A DNA stretch of 64,000 bases from Cryobacterium levicorallinum (GTDB lineage: Bacteria > Actinomycetota > Actinomycetes > Actinomycetales > Microbacteriaceae). The first letter of the stretch is position 1, and each line of letters opens with the position of its first letter. A program made the position numbers and the translations under genes. The notes below the pieces were generated by a model. The model ran no database searches. It saw only the letters and a list, made by a program, of their open reading frames with translations, and had not been told where the DNA came from. Below are positions 26,135-34,884 of the stretch, piece by piece. Location: positions 1 through 64,000 of the forward strand of contig NZ_SOFE01000003.1 of NCBI RefSeq assembly GCF_004402405.1. The letters are read 5' to 3'.

Positions 26135-28173
26135 GTGCACTGATTACCCCGGAGCTCGTTGCTCTGGACACCCATCTCGGCAGCGAGCCGAAGGACGTCA
26201 TTCGGCGCCTGGCCGAGCTTGTCGTCGAGTCAGGTCGCGCCACCGAGATCGAGGCGTTGTACGCGGATGCCCTCGCTCGCGAAGCGAAGACCGCCACCGG
26301 CATTCCGGGTGGCCTCGCCATTCCGCACTGCCGTTCGTCGGCCGTGTTGGAACCCACCCTCGCGCTGGCCCGTCTGTCGACCCCGGTCGATTTCGGGTCG
26401 AAGGACGGCCCCGCCGACCTGGTCTTTCTCATCGCGGCCCCGGAAGGCGCCGACCAGGAACACCTGAAGATTCTGGCCAAGCTCGCCCGGTCGCTCATGA
26501 AGAAAGACTTCACCGCGGCCCTTCGGGACGCGTCGACCGCGCAGCAGATCGTCGAACTCGTGGGCAACGTCGTCGCCACGGTTCCGGTTGCCGCTGGCGC
26601 ACACGCGGCCGGTGCCGCCGAGAATGCAAACGCCGGCACCGGTCCGGCTCAGACCGGCGCCGAGTCAACCAGCAGGGGGCGCATCGTCGCCGTCACCGCC
26701 TGCCCGACCGGCATCGCGCACACCTACATGGCCGCCGACTCGCTCGTGGCCGCTGCCAAGGCCGTCGGCGTTGACCTGCAGGTGGAAACCCAGGGTTCGG
26801 CTGGCGTCACCCCACTCGACCCAGCGGTCATTGCTGCCGCCGACGCCGTCATCTTCGCCGTCGACGTCGACGTGCGCGGCCGGGAACGTTTTGCCGGCAA
26901 GCCCGTCATCAACGCCCCGGTCAAGCGCGGCATCGACGAACCTGGCCGACTGATCGAGGAAGCCCTCGCGGCCGCACTCAACCCGAACGCCCATCGCGTC
27001 AGCGGCACCGTCGACCTCGGCGGCGCATCGAACGAGAAGAGCGAGCACCTGGGCCAGAAGCTCAAGCGCGCGCTGCTCACCGGTGTCAGCTACATGATTC
27101 CGTTCGTCGCCGGCGGAGGTCTGCTGATCGCCCTCGGCTTTCTGTTCGGCGGCTACGCGATCACGGACATCGCCGACGACGTGGTGCTGAACAACAGTCT
27201 CTTCAATCTGCCGGACGGCGGGGCGAACCTGCTCGGGGGGTTCGGTGTCTATCTCGGCGCGGTCTTCTTCAAGATCGGCGCCTTGTCGATGGGCTTCCTC
27301 GTTCCCGCACTGGCCGGCTACATCGCCTTCGCGATCGCTGACCGTCCCGGTATCGCGCCCGGCTTCGTCGCGGGCGCCGTCGCCGGCTTCATGGGCGCTG
27401 GCTTCCTCGGAGGTATAGTCGGCGGGCTGCTCGCTGGTGTCGTCGCCATGAGTATTGCCAGGATCAGCGTTCCGCGCTGGCTGCGCAGCCTGATGCCCGT
27501 CGTGATCATTCCGCTGATCGCATCGATCGTCGCGTCCGGGTTGATGTTCCTCGTGCTCGGCGGTCCGATCGCGCTGCTCACCGTGGGACTCGGCAATTGG
27601 CTGAACGGCATGACCGGGGCATCCGCTGTGATTCTCGGTGTCATTCTCGGTCTCATGATGGCATTCGACCTTGGCGGTCCGGTCAACAAGGTCGCCTACT
27701 CGTTCGCCGTCGCCGGCCTCGGCGCGGCGAGCCTTGCCAACCAGGCACCGTGGCAGATCATGGCCGCGGTCATGGCCGCCGGCATGGTTCCGCCGCTCGC
27801 AATGGCCCTCGCCACCGTGATCGACAAGAAGCTGTTCAGCCTGTCTGAGCGTGAGAACGGCAAGGCGGCCTGGTTGCTGGGTGCCTCGTTCATCTCCGAA
27901 GGCGCCATTCCGTTCGCCGCTGCCGACGTGTTCCGGGTTATTCCGGCCGCCATGCTCGGCGCAGCGGTCACCGGCGGGCTGTCCATGGCCTGGAACATCA
28001 CGAGCAAGGCGCCACACGGTGGAATGTTCGTCTTCTTCGCCATCGACAACTTCCTGCTGTTCGTGCTCGCCATTGCGATCGGTACTGTGGTATCAGCGTT
28101 CGCCGTGGTCGGGCTCAAGCGTTACGCGGTGCGCAAGCCCGCAGTCGTGGACGCCGCCCCGGTCAACGCCTGA
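26131..28173 (+). CDS. fruA: PTS fructose transporter, EIIABC fusion
   Basis: 680 residues, GTG overlapping the fruK stop. Domain order is EIIA (phospho-His in IPHCRSSAV, about residue 64), EIIB (phospho-Cys in TACPTGIAHTYMAAD, about 190), then EIIC with about eight membrane helices from residue ~310 (SYMIPFVAGGGLLIALGFLF, FISEGAIPFAA). It takes up fructose and phosphorylates it at C1. Having all three domains on one chain with EIIA first is usual in Actinobacteria. Phosphate comes from EI and HPr, encoded just downstream. Confidence 0.95.
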   Translation: MSALITPELVALDTHLGSEPKDVIRRLAELVVESGRATEIEALYADALAREAKTATGIPGGLAIPHCRSSAVLEPTLALARLSTPVDFGSKDGPADLVFLIAAPEGADQEHLKILAKLARSLMKKDFTAALRDASTAQQIVELVGNVVATVPVAAGAHAAGAAENANAGTGPAQTGAESTSRGRIVAVTACPTGIAHTYMAADSLVAAAKAVGVDLQVETQGSAGVTPLDPAVIAAADAVIFAVDVDVRGRERFAGKPVINAPVKRGIDEPGRLIEEALAAALNPNAHRVSGTVDLGGASNEKSEHLGQKLKRALLTGVSYMIPFVAGGGLLIALGFLFGGYAITDIADDVVLNNSLFNLPDGGANLLGGFGVYLGAVFFKIGALSMGFLVPALAGYIAFAIADRPGIAPGFVAGAVAGFMGAGFLGGIVGGLLAGVVAMSIARISVPRWLRSLMPVVIIPLIASIVASGLMFLVLGGPIALLTVGLGNWLNGMTGASAVILGVILGLMMAFDLGGPVNKVAYSFAVAGLGAASLANQAPWQIMAAVMAAGMVPPLAMALATVIDKKLFSLSERENGKAAWLLGASFISEGAIPFAAADVFRVIPAAMLGAAVTGGLSMAWNITSKAPHGGMFVFFAIDNFLLFVLAIAIGTVVSAFAVVGLKRYAVRKPAVVDAAPVNA

Positions 28174-28269
28174 CCCGGAAAGTACCCCGTGCGGGAACTC
28201 CCCGCGAAGAATGCCACGCAGTACAGTGACGCCAGCCGCAGGCTGGGGTTCAAGGAATTGAGGACGATC

Positions 28270-30000
28270 GTGCAGACGCTTTCAGGCAAGGCCAGTACCG
28301 ACCGCGCCGAAACCGGCCGCACCTTCACCGGAGTCGGTGTCAGCCCCGGCCGTATCGTCGGCTCCATCCTGTTGATGCCCCAGCCCGTGCGGGAACCCGC
28401 TGCGGGCGAACGCCTGGTCGAGGGGACCACGCCGGAAGAGGCATCCGCTACCCTGCGGGTCGCAGCAAAGGCCGTGCAAACCAGTCTCACAGCTCGCTCG
28501 GTCGGCGCTTCGGGCGCCGGCCGGGAGGTGCTGGAGGCGACAGCACTGATGGCGAACGACCCGATGCTGGTTAAGGCGGCCGTCAAGCTCATCACCAACG
28601 GTTCCTCACCGGAACGGGCGATCTGGGATGCGGCCGCCTCGGTGGCCGAAATGCTGCACAACCTCGGCGGTTACATGGCCGAGCGGGCGACCGACGTGCT
28701 CGATGTGCGCGGCCGGATCGTGGCCGAACTGCGCGGCGTTCCGGCCCCCGGAATCCCGTACTCGGACACGCCGTTCATTCTGGTCGGCGAGGATCTTGCG
28801 CCGGCCGACACTGCCACTCTCGACCCGGCGAAGGTTCTCGCCCTCGTCACCTCGAGCGGCGGACCCCAGTCGCACACGGCCATCATCGCCCGCGCCCTTG
28901 GGCTGCCGGCCGTGGTCGCCGCTGTCGGCGTCGAAGGCCTGACCGACGGCACCATCGTCTTCGTGGACGGCGCGGCCGGAACGATTCTGGTCGACCCCGG
29001 CGCCGACGAGATCGACCTGGCCAAGGCCTGGGCGACCACCACCGCCGCCCTGGCCGTGTTCGACGGCACCGGACGCCTCAAAGACGGCCACCTGGTTCCG
29101 CTGCTCTCCAACGTCGGCGGCGCCAAGGATGCGGTCAAAGCCGCTGCCGCCGGTGCCCAGGGCGTCGGCCTGCTGCGCACCGAATTCTGCTTCTTGGAAC
29201 GTGACACCGAACCCACCATCGCCGAACAGGTCGACGCCTACCGCGGCGTGTTCGACGCGTTCCCCGGCAAGAAGGTCGTCGTGCGCACCCTCGACGCCGG
29301 CGCCGACAAACCGCTGCCGTTTCTGACCGATGCCTCCGAGCCGAATCCCGCCCTCGGCGTGCGCGGCTACCGCACCGATTTTACCTCCCCCGGAGTGCTC
29401 GAGCGTCAGCTCCAGGCCATCGCGCAGGCAGCCAACGGCACCGAGGCGCAGGTCTGGGTGATGGCGCCGATGATCTCCACCGCCGAGGAAGCCGAACATT
29501 TCGCCGGCCTCTGCGCCGCGGCGGGGCTCACGACACCCGGCGTCATGGTCGAGGTCCCCTCGGCCGCGCTCACCGCCGCGAGCATTCTCGAACACGTCGA
29601 CTTCGTCAGCCTCGGCACCAACGACCTGACCCAGTACGCCATGGCCGCCGACCGCCAGCTCGGCCCACTCGCGGCCCTCAACACGCCGTGGCAGCCAGCA
29701 GTGCTGCAATTGATCCGCCTGACCGTGGCCGGTTCGCGTGACGAGGGCAACGACAAGCCGGTTGGGGTCTGCGGTGAAGCTGCCGCCGATCCCGCACTCG
29801 CGGTGGTGCTGGTCGGACTCGGAGTCTCGACACTGTCCATGACCGCACGGGCCCTCTCCGCCGTCGCCGCCGTGCTCGCGAGCGTGACGCTGCCCGAGGC
29901 GCAGCAACTGGCCGCCCTGGCCCTCAAATCATATTCAGCAACGGATGCCCGTCGAATCGTTCGCGAAAAACTTCCCATACTTAATACGCTGGGTTTGTAA
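28270..30000 (+). CDS. ptsI: PTS enzyme I (phosphoenolpyruvate-protein phosphotransferase)
   Basis: 576 residues from the GTG at 28270 with TTGAGGA upstream. A GTG at 28189 would add a non-conserved leader. The protein moves phosphate from phosphoenolpyruvate to HPr. N-terminal HPr-binding helices are followed by the phospho-His in SSGGPQSHTAII (about residue 202) and the PEP-binding TIM barrel with LRTEFCFLE, VRTLDAGADK, SLGTNDLTQYAMAADR and VGVCGEAAAD (catalytic Cys about 500). The 96-base gap after fruA contains a small CCAGCC-GCA-GGCTGG hairpin that may tune downstream expression. Confidence 0.95.
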   Translation: MQTLSGKASTDRAETGRTFTGVGVSPGRIVGSILLMPQPVREPAAGERLVEGTTPEEASATLRVAAKAVQTSLTARSVGASGAGREVLEATALMANDPMLVKAAVKLITNGSSPERAIWDAAASVAEMLHNLGGYMAERATDVLDVRGRIVAELRGVPAPGIPYSDTPFILVGEDLAPADTATLDPAKVLALVTSSGGPQSHTAIIARALGLPAVVAAVGVEGLTDGTIVFVDGAAGTILVDPGADEIDLAKAWATTTAALAVFDGTGRLKDGHLVPLLSNVGGAKDAVKAAAAGAQGVGLLRTEFCFLERDTEPTIAEQVDAYRGVFDAFPGKKVVVRTLDAGADKPLPFLTDASEPNPALGVRGYRTDFTSPGVLERQLQAIAQAANGTEAQVWVMAPMISTAEEAEHFAGLCAAAGLTTPGVMVEVPSAALTAASILEHVDFVSLGTNDLTQYAMAADRQLGPLAALNTPWQPAVLQLIRLTVAGSRDEGNDKPVGVCGEAAADPALAVVLVGLGVSTLSMTARALSAVAAVLASVTLPEAQQLAALALKSYSATDARRIVREKLPILNTLGL

Positions 30001-30044
30001 TCTGCCCTCACTCTTTGTCAACACTGCTTACCTTGGAGGACCCC

Positions 30045-30323
30045 ATGTCTGAACGAACCGCTGTCATCGCAAGCCGCGTCGGTCTGCACGCCCGCCCCGC
30101 CGGAATCTTTGTCGCCGCGGTCGGTGAGCTGCCCCTCGAGGTCACCATCGCCATGGCCGGCGAGCCGGCCGAGGATGCCATGGACGCGTCGAGCATCCTC
30201 TCCATTATGAGTCTCGGCGCCTCCAACGGCGATACCGTCGTGCTGCGTGCCGACGGCGAAGGCGCCGACGAGGCTCTCGACTCCCTGGTCAAGATTCTGG
30301 AGACGGATCTCGACGCCGAATAA
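30045..30323 (+). CDS. ptsH: PTS phosphocarrier protein HPr
   Basis: 92 residues with TTGGAGGA six bases before the ATG. His15 in VGLHARPAG is the phosphorylation site used by enzyme I. The Ser46-equivalent region is ASSILSIMSLGA (Ser49/Ser50/Ser53), so regulatory phosphorylation cannot be assigned by eye. The acidic C-terminus ETDLDAE is short. It is the last gene of the fru-pts cluster, so the general PTS components are tied to fructose induction here. Confidence 0.95.
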   Translation: MSERTAVIASRVGLHARPAGIFVAAVGELPLEVTIAMAGEPAEDAMDASSILSIMSLGASNGDTVVLRADGEGADEALDSLVKILETDLDAE

Positions 30324-30386
30324 TACCCGTTCCCCGTTTGGGGACAATCCTTTACCGCACGCAACTAGGTAACTACGCTAGGTAAA

Positions 30387-30411
30387 TCGCGCGGGCGCTG
30401 TGCCCGCGCGA
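30387..30411. terminator. Strong GC hairpin after ptsH
   Basis: The arms TCGCGCGGGC and GCCCGCGCGA enclose a five-base loop (GCTGT), 64 bases past the ptsH stop. There is no T-tract, as is common for high-GC actinobacterial terminators. Just before it the word CTAGGTAA occurs twice (about 30365 and 30378). Confidence 0.6.
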
Positions 30412-30469
30412 GACCGGCGCACCTGCCGGTACCTGCAACACCATCTGTGCGAGCGAAAAGGAACCTACC

Positions 30470-30742
30470 GTGACTGAACGACAGACGTACCTGGGCAACG
30501 TTGAGAGCACCCCTGAATCCGAGGAGCACACCATCAAGGACTGGGCGGATCTCGGCCAGGAAATGTGGTCGTACCTCACCGGTAAGGGTGCGGCCATCAA
30601 CTACAGTTTCATCGATATGGTCGTCGAAGTTCCCCGTGACATCGGCCCCGATGCTCCGCGGGCCGTCTGGAAGCTCAACGGCACCCTGCGGGTAACCACG
30701 AGCGACGAGAAGTCGCTCGGCTCCGATCCGTTTCGGGGCTGA
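30470..30742 (+). CDS. Small conserved hypothetical protein
   Basis: 90 residues from a GTG at 30470 with AAAAGGAA six bases upstream. Acidic N-terminus (NVESTPESEEH), then KDWADLGQEMWSYLTGKGAA, AINYSFIDMVVEVPRDIGPD and WKLNGTLRVTTS. It has no membrane segment or signal. Family not recognised. It is directly followed (2 bases) by the FHA-domain gene, with which it surely forms an operon. Confidence 0.75.
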   Translation: MTERQTYLGNVESTPESEEHTIKDWADLGQEMWSYLTGKGAAINYSFIDMVVEVPRDIGPDAPRAVWKLNGTLRVTTSDEKSLGSDPFRG

Positions 30743-30744
30743 TC

Positions 30745-31710
30745 GTGAGCTCCTCGGCGAGCTCAACACTGGCTGGCTCCCCGGTGAGTCTGCACATCGA
30801 TCTCGCCTTTTCCCTGGTCGAACCGACGGGTGCGGTCGGTGCGTCGAAAGCTTCCTCCGGTGCGGATTCGACCGGAGCAGAGTTCGGCGATTCCTTTGGG
30901 TCAGCGGATGCCATGCAGGGCACGGTGACCGCCAACGGCACGGAGATCACCGTATTCACGAGCAACCCGGAAATGTTCGTGCAGGGGCGTGCGCTCAATC
31001 TGGAACCGCTGCGCGCGCTGGCTGCCGAATTGGCCTCCCGCGGTCTGACCGTCTCCATCACGGGCCCGATCGGGCTGATTGCGCGTCTCGGCGACGTGCA
31101 GGCATCCGTTTCGCAACGGCTGTTGACGCGGTCACCGCACATCGTGCTCGGGTCCCGAAACGCCCTCGGGCCGCTCGTGCAGGCACGAATGCGCGGGCGT
31201 GCACGCATGCCGGTTGCCATTCCGCTGCCGCCATCGACGGTGTTTCCGCTCGCACCGACCTTTGATCGACACCGCCGGCGAAAGATCACCACAACGCACT
31301 ACACGCCGGGAAGCGGGCGACCCCGCCTCATCTTCGTCGTGGGCTCGGAGAACTGGAACGGGCAGATGCCCCGGGAATTCAACCTACTGCCGGGCGTGAC
31401 GACGATCGGCTCGTCCGCGGATGCCGACCTGCAATTGCCCGGGTTGAAACCGCTGCACGCCGAAATTCGCCACGATGACAACGATGAGTACGTTCTGTTT
31501 GCGATGGGTGACGTCGCGAGCAGCTCTCGACCGGCCGAGGGAGGCACCGGGAACAGCCAGATTCTGCGCACCGGGTCGCGGCTCGAAATGGGCCCGTGGC
31601 GCATGGGCTACTTTCGGGAGGAATTCGCCGACCACGGCCGGCCGTTTGGCGGGCGCGTTGGCGGGGAGCTGGCATTCCAGAAGCCGCAGCCGCCCAGGCC
31701 GCGGGCCTGA
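30745..31710 (+). CDS. FHA domain-containing protein with a degenerate phosphopeptide site
   Basis: 321 residues, GTG start 2 bases after the preceding gene. The N-terminal ~150 residues form an unassigned alpha/beta part (TVTANGTEITVFTSNPEMFV...). Then comes a basic linker (FDRHRRRKI) and an FHA-like fold of about 90 residues: FNLLPGVTTIGSSADADLQL, PGLKPLHAEIRH, EYVLFAMG. In binding-competent FHA domains the pattern is 'IGR...SR.HA'. Here the Arg and the first Ser are replaced (IGS, LKPLHA), so phosphothreonine binding is doubtful. The tail is Pro-rich. Confidence 0.78.
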   Translation: MSSSASSTLAGSPVSLHIDLAFSLVEPTGAVGASKASSGADSTGAEFGDSFGSADAMQGTVTANGTEITVFTSNPEMFVQGRALNLEPLRALAAELASRGLTVSITGPIGLIARLGDVQASVSQRLLTRSPHIVLGSRNALGPLVQARMRGRARMPVAIPLPPSTVFPLAPTFDRHRRRKITTTHYTPGSGRPRLIFVVGSENWNGQMPREFNLLPGVTTIGSSADADLQLPGLKPLHAEIRHDDNDEYVLFAMGDVASSSRPAEGGTGNSQILRTGSRLEMGPWRMGYFREEFADHGRPFGGRVGGELAFQKPQPPRPRA

Positions 31711-31716
31711 GAGGCG

Positions 31717-31753
31717 CGTGAGGGTGTCGCACGTTCGATGCGGCACCCTCACG
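31717..31753. terminator. Bidirectional terminator hairpin
   Basis: The arms CGTGAGGGTG (31717-31726) and CACCCTCACG (31744-31753) form ten pairs, with inner pairing of CGCA and TGCG. It lies 6 bases past the FHA gene stop, and its right arm contains the stop codon of the convergent DUF2231 gene (TGA, 31749-31751), so one hairpin serves both genes. Confidence 0.75.
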
Positions 31754-32255
31754 AGGTGAACAGGTCGGTCCAGACCGCTCGAGAACCCGATTCCCCGATG
31801 AGCGCAACCGTGACGACCGATCCAAGCGCGCTGACCAGAACCACAAGATCAAGAACAATGGTGGCCGCGAGGCGTCCGGTGCCGTGTGGCAGAGCGGATG
31901 AGAAACGGGCGCCCTCGGCGGTTACGTAGCGGTACCAAAACCACTGCAGTGCCGCCACGAGGAACAGGGCGATCACCCACGGCAGCAGCGTGTTGCCGAG
32001 CGAGGTGTGCGTGCCGAGCAACGGGGTCACGTTGACCAGCCGGGACTGCAGCCACTCCCCCGCCTGCACGGCGAGCGGAACCAGCACGAGCGCTGCCAGG
32101 GCCACCAGGGGCGTCACGATGCCCAATCGCCGCCGAGCGGCCGGCCAGAACGCGGTGAGCAGCGCGCACAGGGCGGCGAGTGGCACCACGATCACGACCG
32201 CGTGCACGATCAGCACGTGAAGCGGCAGTCCGTTGAATTCCCAATCAATGTTCAA
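31749..32255 (-). CDS. DUF2231-like integral membrane protein
   Basis: About 168 residues from a TTG at 32255, preferred because TGGAGA lies about seven bases upstream and the family begins near NIDWEFNGLPLHVLIVH. An ATG at 32273 is the alternative. Four hydrophobic helices: LIVHAVVIVVPLAALCALLT, the IVTPLVALAALVLVPLAV region, LLPWVIALFLVAALQWFWYR and TIVLDLVVLVSALGSVVTVA. The 'NGLPLH...VH' motif is typical of DUF2231 membrane proteins, possibly haem-linked; function unknown. It converges on the FHA gene and shares its terminator. Confidence 0.78.
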   Translation of the reverse strand: MNIDWEFNGLPLHVLIVHAVVIVVPLAALCALLTAFWPAARRRLGIVTPLVALAALVLVPLAVQAGEWLQSRLVNVTPLLGTHTSLGNTLLPWVIALFLVAALQWFWYRYVTAEGARFSSALPHGTGRLAATIVLDLVVLVSALGSVVTVALIGESGSRAVWTDLFTS

Positions 32256-32430
32256 GGCGTATCTCCACTGCATCGGCTCTTGCGGGCGGGGAAATCAGAA
32301 TGAGCGCAAGCACTTGCCGGAGTAAAGTACCACCATTTGGCGTTTCCTGCTGTCCCCGTCACAGGGGAGGACATCACGCTGTCTATCCCCGCTAGGTTGG
32401 AATTATCGAACCGATTACCCGGAGTCGGCG

Positions 32431-32730
32431 ATGGAACGGACAATCGTGAAAATGTTGCAGACAGAGTGCCCCGAATGCCAACAAATGGTGTGGATCACGT
32501 CGGATACCCGCTTCGCGACCTACCATTCCCTGGCCAATTCCTCCAAGGATTGCCCGGGCTCCCGAATGATCGTTCCGGTCCCCCCCAAACAGACCGCTGC
32601 GAGCCGTAAGCGGGCGCAGGCCGAACTCCTCGCCTGGAGCCACTCTGCGAGCGCTGTCAGTGCCACCGAACACCAGGCCACCGAACACCAGGCCGACAAA
32701 AACCACGCCACCAAGCACCAGGCCGCCTGA
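32431..32730 (+). CDS. Small hypothetical protein with CxxC and His-rich repeat tail
   Basis: 99 residues, ATG preceded by CGGAG. The N-terminal part has a CPECQ pair and a single Cys (KDCPGS), a possible half zinc ribbon. MVWITSDTRFATYHSLANSS follows. The C-terminal 25 residues are a low-complexity run based on the unit AT(E/K)HQ(A): ATEHQATEHQADKNHATKHQ. The tail may bind metals or be a replication-slippage product. No family recognised and no operon partner. Confidence 0.6.
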   Translation: MERTIVKMLQTECPECQQMVWITSDTRFATYHSLANSSKDCPGSRMIVPVPPKQTAASRKRAQAELLAWSHSASAVSATEHQATEHQADKNHATKHQAA

Positions 32731-32918
32731 CACCAGCCGACTCGAACATCCGAGGCGGTGTCGACTCCCTACCCGGGTCGGCACCGCCTAGTTTTGTGGA
32801 ACGGCGGCCTCGGTTCAGTTCAGTCGGCCGACCGCTGTGCGCGCGACGCGTTGCAACGGATGCGTAACAAACCGGCCAACCGGGAGATCTCATTCTGGCG
32901 CGAGGGTAGACTCGTTTG

Positions 32919-33040
32919 TTTTTTATCAGCCTCTTCTCAGGCCATGCCCCGTACCGTTACACACGGAGTTCCCCCACTCCACGTAAAGCCCCGGCATATT
33001 TCTCACCTCCCCCCAGGCGAGAAGTGCCGGGGCTTTTTCG
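32919..33040 (+). ncRNA. 6C small RNA (two C-rich-loop hairpins with terminator)
   Basis: The Rfam 6C motif, conserved in Actinobacteria (B11 in mycobacteria), consists of two hairpins whose loops hold runs of C and that ends in a terminator. Here the first hairpin is GGAGT / ACTCC with loop TCCCCC (about 32972-32988). The second is AAAGCCCCGGCA (32985-32996) with TGCCGGGGCTTT (33025-33036), extended inward by TTCTC / GAGAA, with loop CCTCCCCCCA and followed by T residues. A -10 TAGACT at 32907-32912 places the start near 32919. The C-rich loops are complementary to ribosome-binding sites, which is how the mycobacterial RNA acts. The 5' boundary is approximate. Bases 32731-32906 hold no gene. 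Confidence 0.75.
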
Positions 33041-33154
33041 GTTCCGCGGCGCCGCGAGGGCCGTGCCATGGCGGTCTCGGCAGGATCGGCCAACGAATTG
33101 GTGGCGATCCCGAGACCAGCGCGGGTCGTTTCAGCGGATGCTGACCCAGGCCGG

Positions 33155-33928
33155 TTACGCGGCGAGCGCGGGGGCGTCGACGCGCAGCGAGCGAGCCCCG
33201 TGCTGCTCGGCCAGACCGGCCAGAAGCCGGGCGAGCTGATCGACCGGGGAGTCGGGCGCTTCGGGGTGCCACTGCACGCCGGTGATCGGAGCACTCTCAT
33301 GCTCGAGGGCTTCGATCAGGCCGTCGGGGGCGTGGGCGGCGGCCACAAGTCCGGCGCCGAGGCGGTCGACGATCTGGTGGTGGGCGCTCTGCACCGAGAT
33401 GTCAATGCGGCCGAGGCTCGCGGCCAGGGTGCTGTCGGCGGCGAGCACGACGTCGTGGGTGGAGAGAATCTGGTCGATCGGCACGTCGATGTTTTTGTGA
33501 ATGCCGTCGTCAATGTGCTGCACCAGATTGCCGCCGAGGGCGACATTGATGATCTGCAGGCCGCGGCAGATGCCCAGCAACGGGGTGCCGACCAGGAGGG
33601 CACGCTGCACCAGGGCTATCTGGCCCTCGTCGGCGACCGGGAAGTGTGCCGTCTCACCCTCGTAGCCGGTAGCGCCGCCGTAGAAGTGGGGCGTGACGTC
33701 TTCGCCGCCGACGATGATGATGGCGTCGGCATCCGCTGTGATGCGCAGCAGTTCGACCGATGTGACGTCGGCAGCGGCGACCCGGGTGACTGCCCAGCCG
33801 GCGGTTTCGGCATCGGCGGCGACGCGCGAATTGAGCACCTGCACCTTGGCGTGATAGGCGGGGCGGTCTGGGCGCGCTCCGGTAACCTCGACGACGACGA
33901 GCATCCGGTTCGTGAATTCTTGGTTCAT
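33155..33928 (-). CDS. Class I glutamine amidotransferase-like hydrolase, peptidase C26 / PuuD family
   Basis: 257 residues from the ATG at 33928 with CGGGAG upstream. The catalytic Cys is in LGICRGLQ (about residue 120) and His in QWHPEAPDS (about 219), plus ADAIIIVGGEDVTPHFYGG. The family hydrolyses gamma-glutamyl amides, for example gamma-glutamyl-GABA in putrescine breakdown. No puu genes are near, so the exact substrate is open. Single gene on the minus strand, divergent from pspA, with about 220 bases between. Confidence 0.85.
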   Translation of the reverse strand: MNQEFTNRMLVVVEVTGARPDRPAYHAKVQVLNSRVAADAETAGWAVTRVAAADVTSVELLRITADADAIIIVGGEDVTPHFYGGATGYEGETAHFPVADEGQIALVQRALLVGTPLLGICRGLQIINVALGGNLVQHIDDGIHKNIDVPIDQILSTHDVVLAADSTLAASLGRIDISVQSAHHQIVDRLGAGLVAAAHAPDGLIEALEHESAPITGVQWHPEAPDSPVDQLARLLAGLAEQHGARSLRVDAPALAA

Positions 33929-34146
33929 GCCGGGCTCCCGTCCTGTCGCATTGCTGTCCTGATTCCATTGTGGGCGGCAGGCCCGTAGCACGCGAGTAGC
34001 CCTGTAACACAGGGCAACATCGCAATCGCACGGATTCCCTGAGGTTCCCAGACTCGCCTCTGCCGGTCACCCTAAACTTTGGTCATGCAAGCACTTTCCT
34101 GGCGGGTCAGCTCGACCAGGACGACTCCTTTGGAAGGGACACCCGA

Positions 34147-34878
34147 ATGACCAAGCAGTCCATCTTCGGCCGTATTTCCCAGCTCGCGAAGGCGAACATC
34201 AACGCCATCCTCGACTCGGCGGAAGACCCCGCCAAGATGCTCGACCAGATGGTGCGCGACTTCTTGAGCAGCGTCTCCGACGCCGAGAGCGCGATCGCCG
34301 AGACCATCGGCAATCTGCGGCTGCTCGAAGACGACTACCGCGAAGACCAGGAAGCCGCCGTGGAGTGGGGCGACAAGGCCCTGGCCGCGAGCCGCAAGGC
34401 CGACGAGCTGCGCCTGGTCGGCAACGCTGCCGACGCCGACAAGTTCGACAACCTCGCCAAGGTCGCGCTGGGTCGCCAGCTCACCTCGGAGAAGGAAGCG
34501 AAGACCGCTGAGCCGCAGATTCAGGCCCAGACCGCCGTCGTCAACCAGCTCAAGACCGGCCTGAACGCCATGAAAGAGAAGTTGGTGCAACTCACCAACA
34601 AGCGTGCAGAGCTCGTCGCGCGCTCCAAGACCGCCAAGGCGCAGGCGCAGGTGATGGATGCCGTCAAGAGCATCGACATGATGGATCCGACGAGCGAGGT
34701 CAACCGCTTCGAGGACAAGATCCGTCGCGAAGAAGCCCGGGTTCGCGGCGCGCAGGAGCTCGCCGCGTCGAGCCTTGACGCCCAGTTCGAAAGCCTCGAC
34801 GACCTCGGCGAGCTCACCGAAGTGGATGCCCGCCTCGCGGCCCTGAAAGCCGGAACCACCGCCGCCCTCGAGCGCTGA
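34147..34878 (+). CDS. pspA: PspA/IM30 family protein
   Basis: 243 residues, almost entirely charged coiled coil, as expected for the ESCRT-III-like membrane-maintenance proteins PspA/Vipp1. The N-terminal amphipathic helix region (SIFGRISQLAKANINAILD) is followed by SAEDPAKMLDQMVRDF and NRFEDKIRREEARVRG, both conserved. It peripherally binds the inner membrane and is induced by envelope stress. TTTGGAAGGG lies before the ATG. No pspBC or ClgR-type partner is adjacent. A long hairpin follows the gene. Confidence 0.92.
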   Translation: MTKQSIFGRISQLAKANINAILDSAEDPAKMLDQMVRDFLSSVSDAESAIAETIGNLRLLEDDYREDQEAAVEWGDKALAASRKADELRLVGNAADADKFDNLAKVALGRQLTSEKEAKTAEPQIQAQTAVVNQLKTGLNAMKEKLVQLTNKRAELVARSKTAKAQAQVMDAVKSIDMMDPTSEVNRFEDKIRREEARVRGAQELAASSLDAQFESLDDLGELTEVDARLAALKAGTTAALER

Positions 34879-34884
34879 GCGTTC

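Noticed and set aside
26665-28017. 450-codon open frame antisense to fruA
   Set aside because: Shadow of the membrane domain; Asp/His/Gly-rich peptide without family features.
32985-33036. Ordinary terminator of the hypothetical gene at 32431
   Set aside because: The distance (over 250 bases), own promoter and second C-loop hairpin fit a 6C RNA better.
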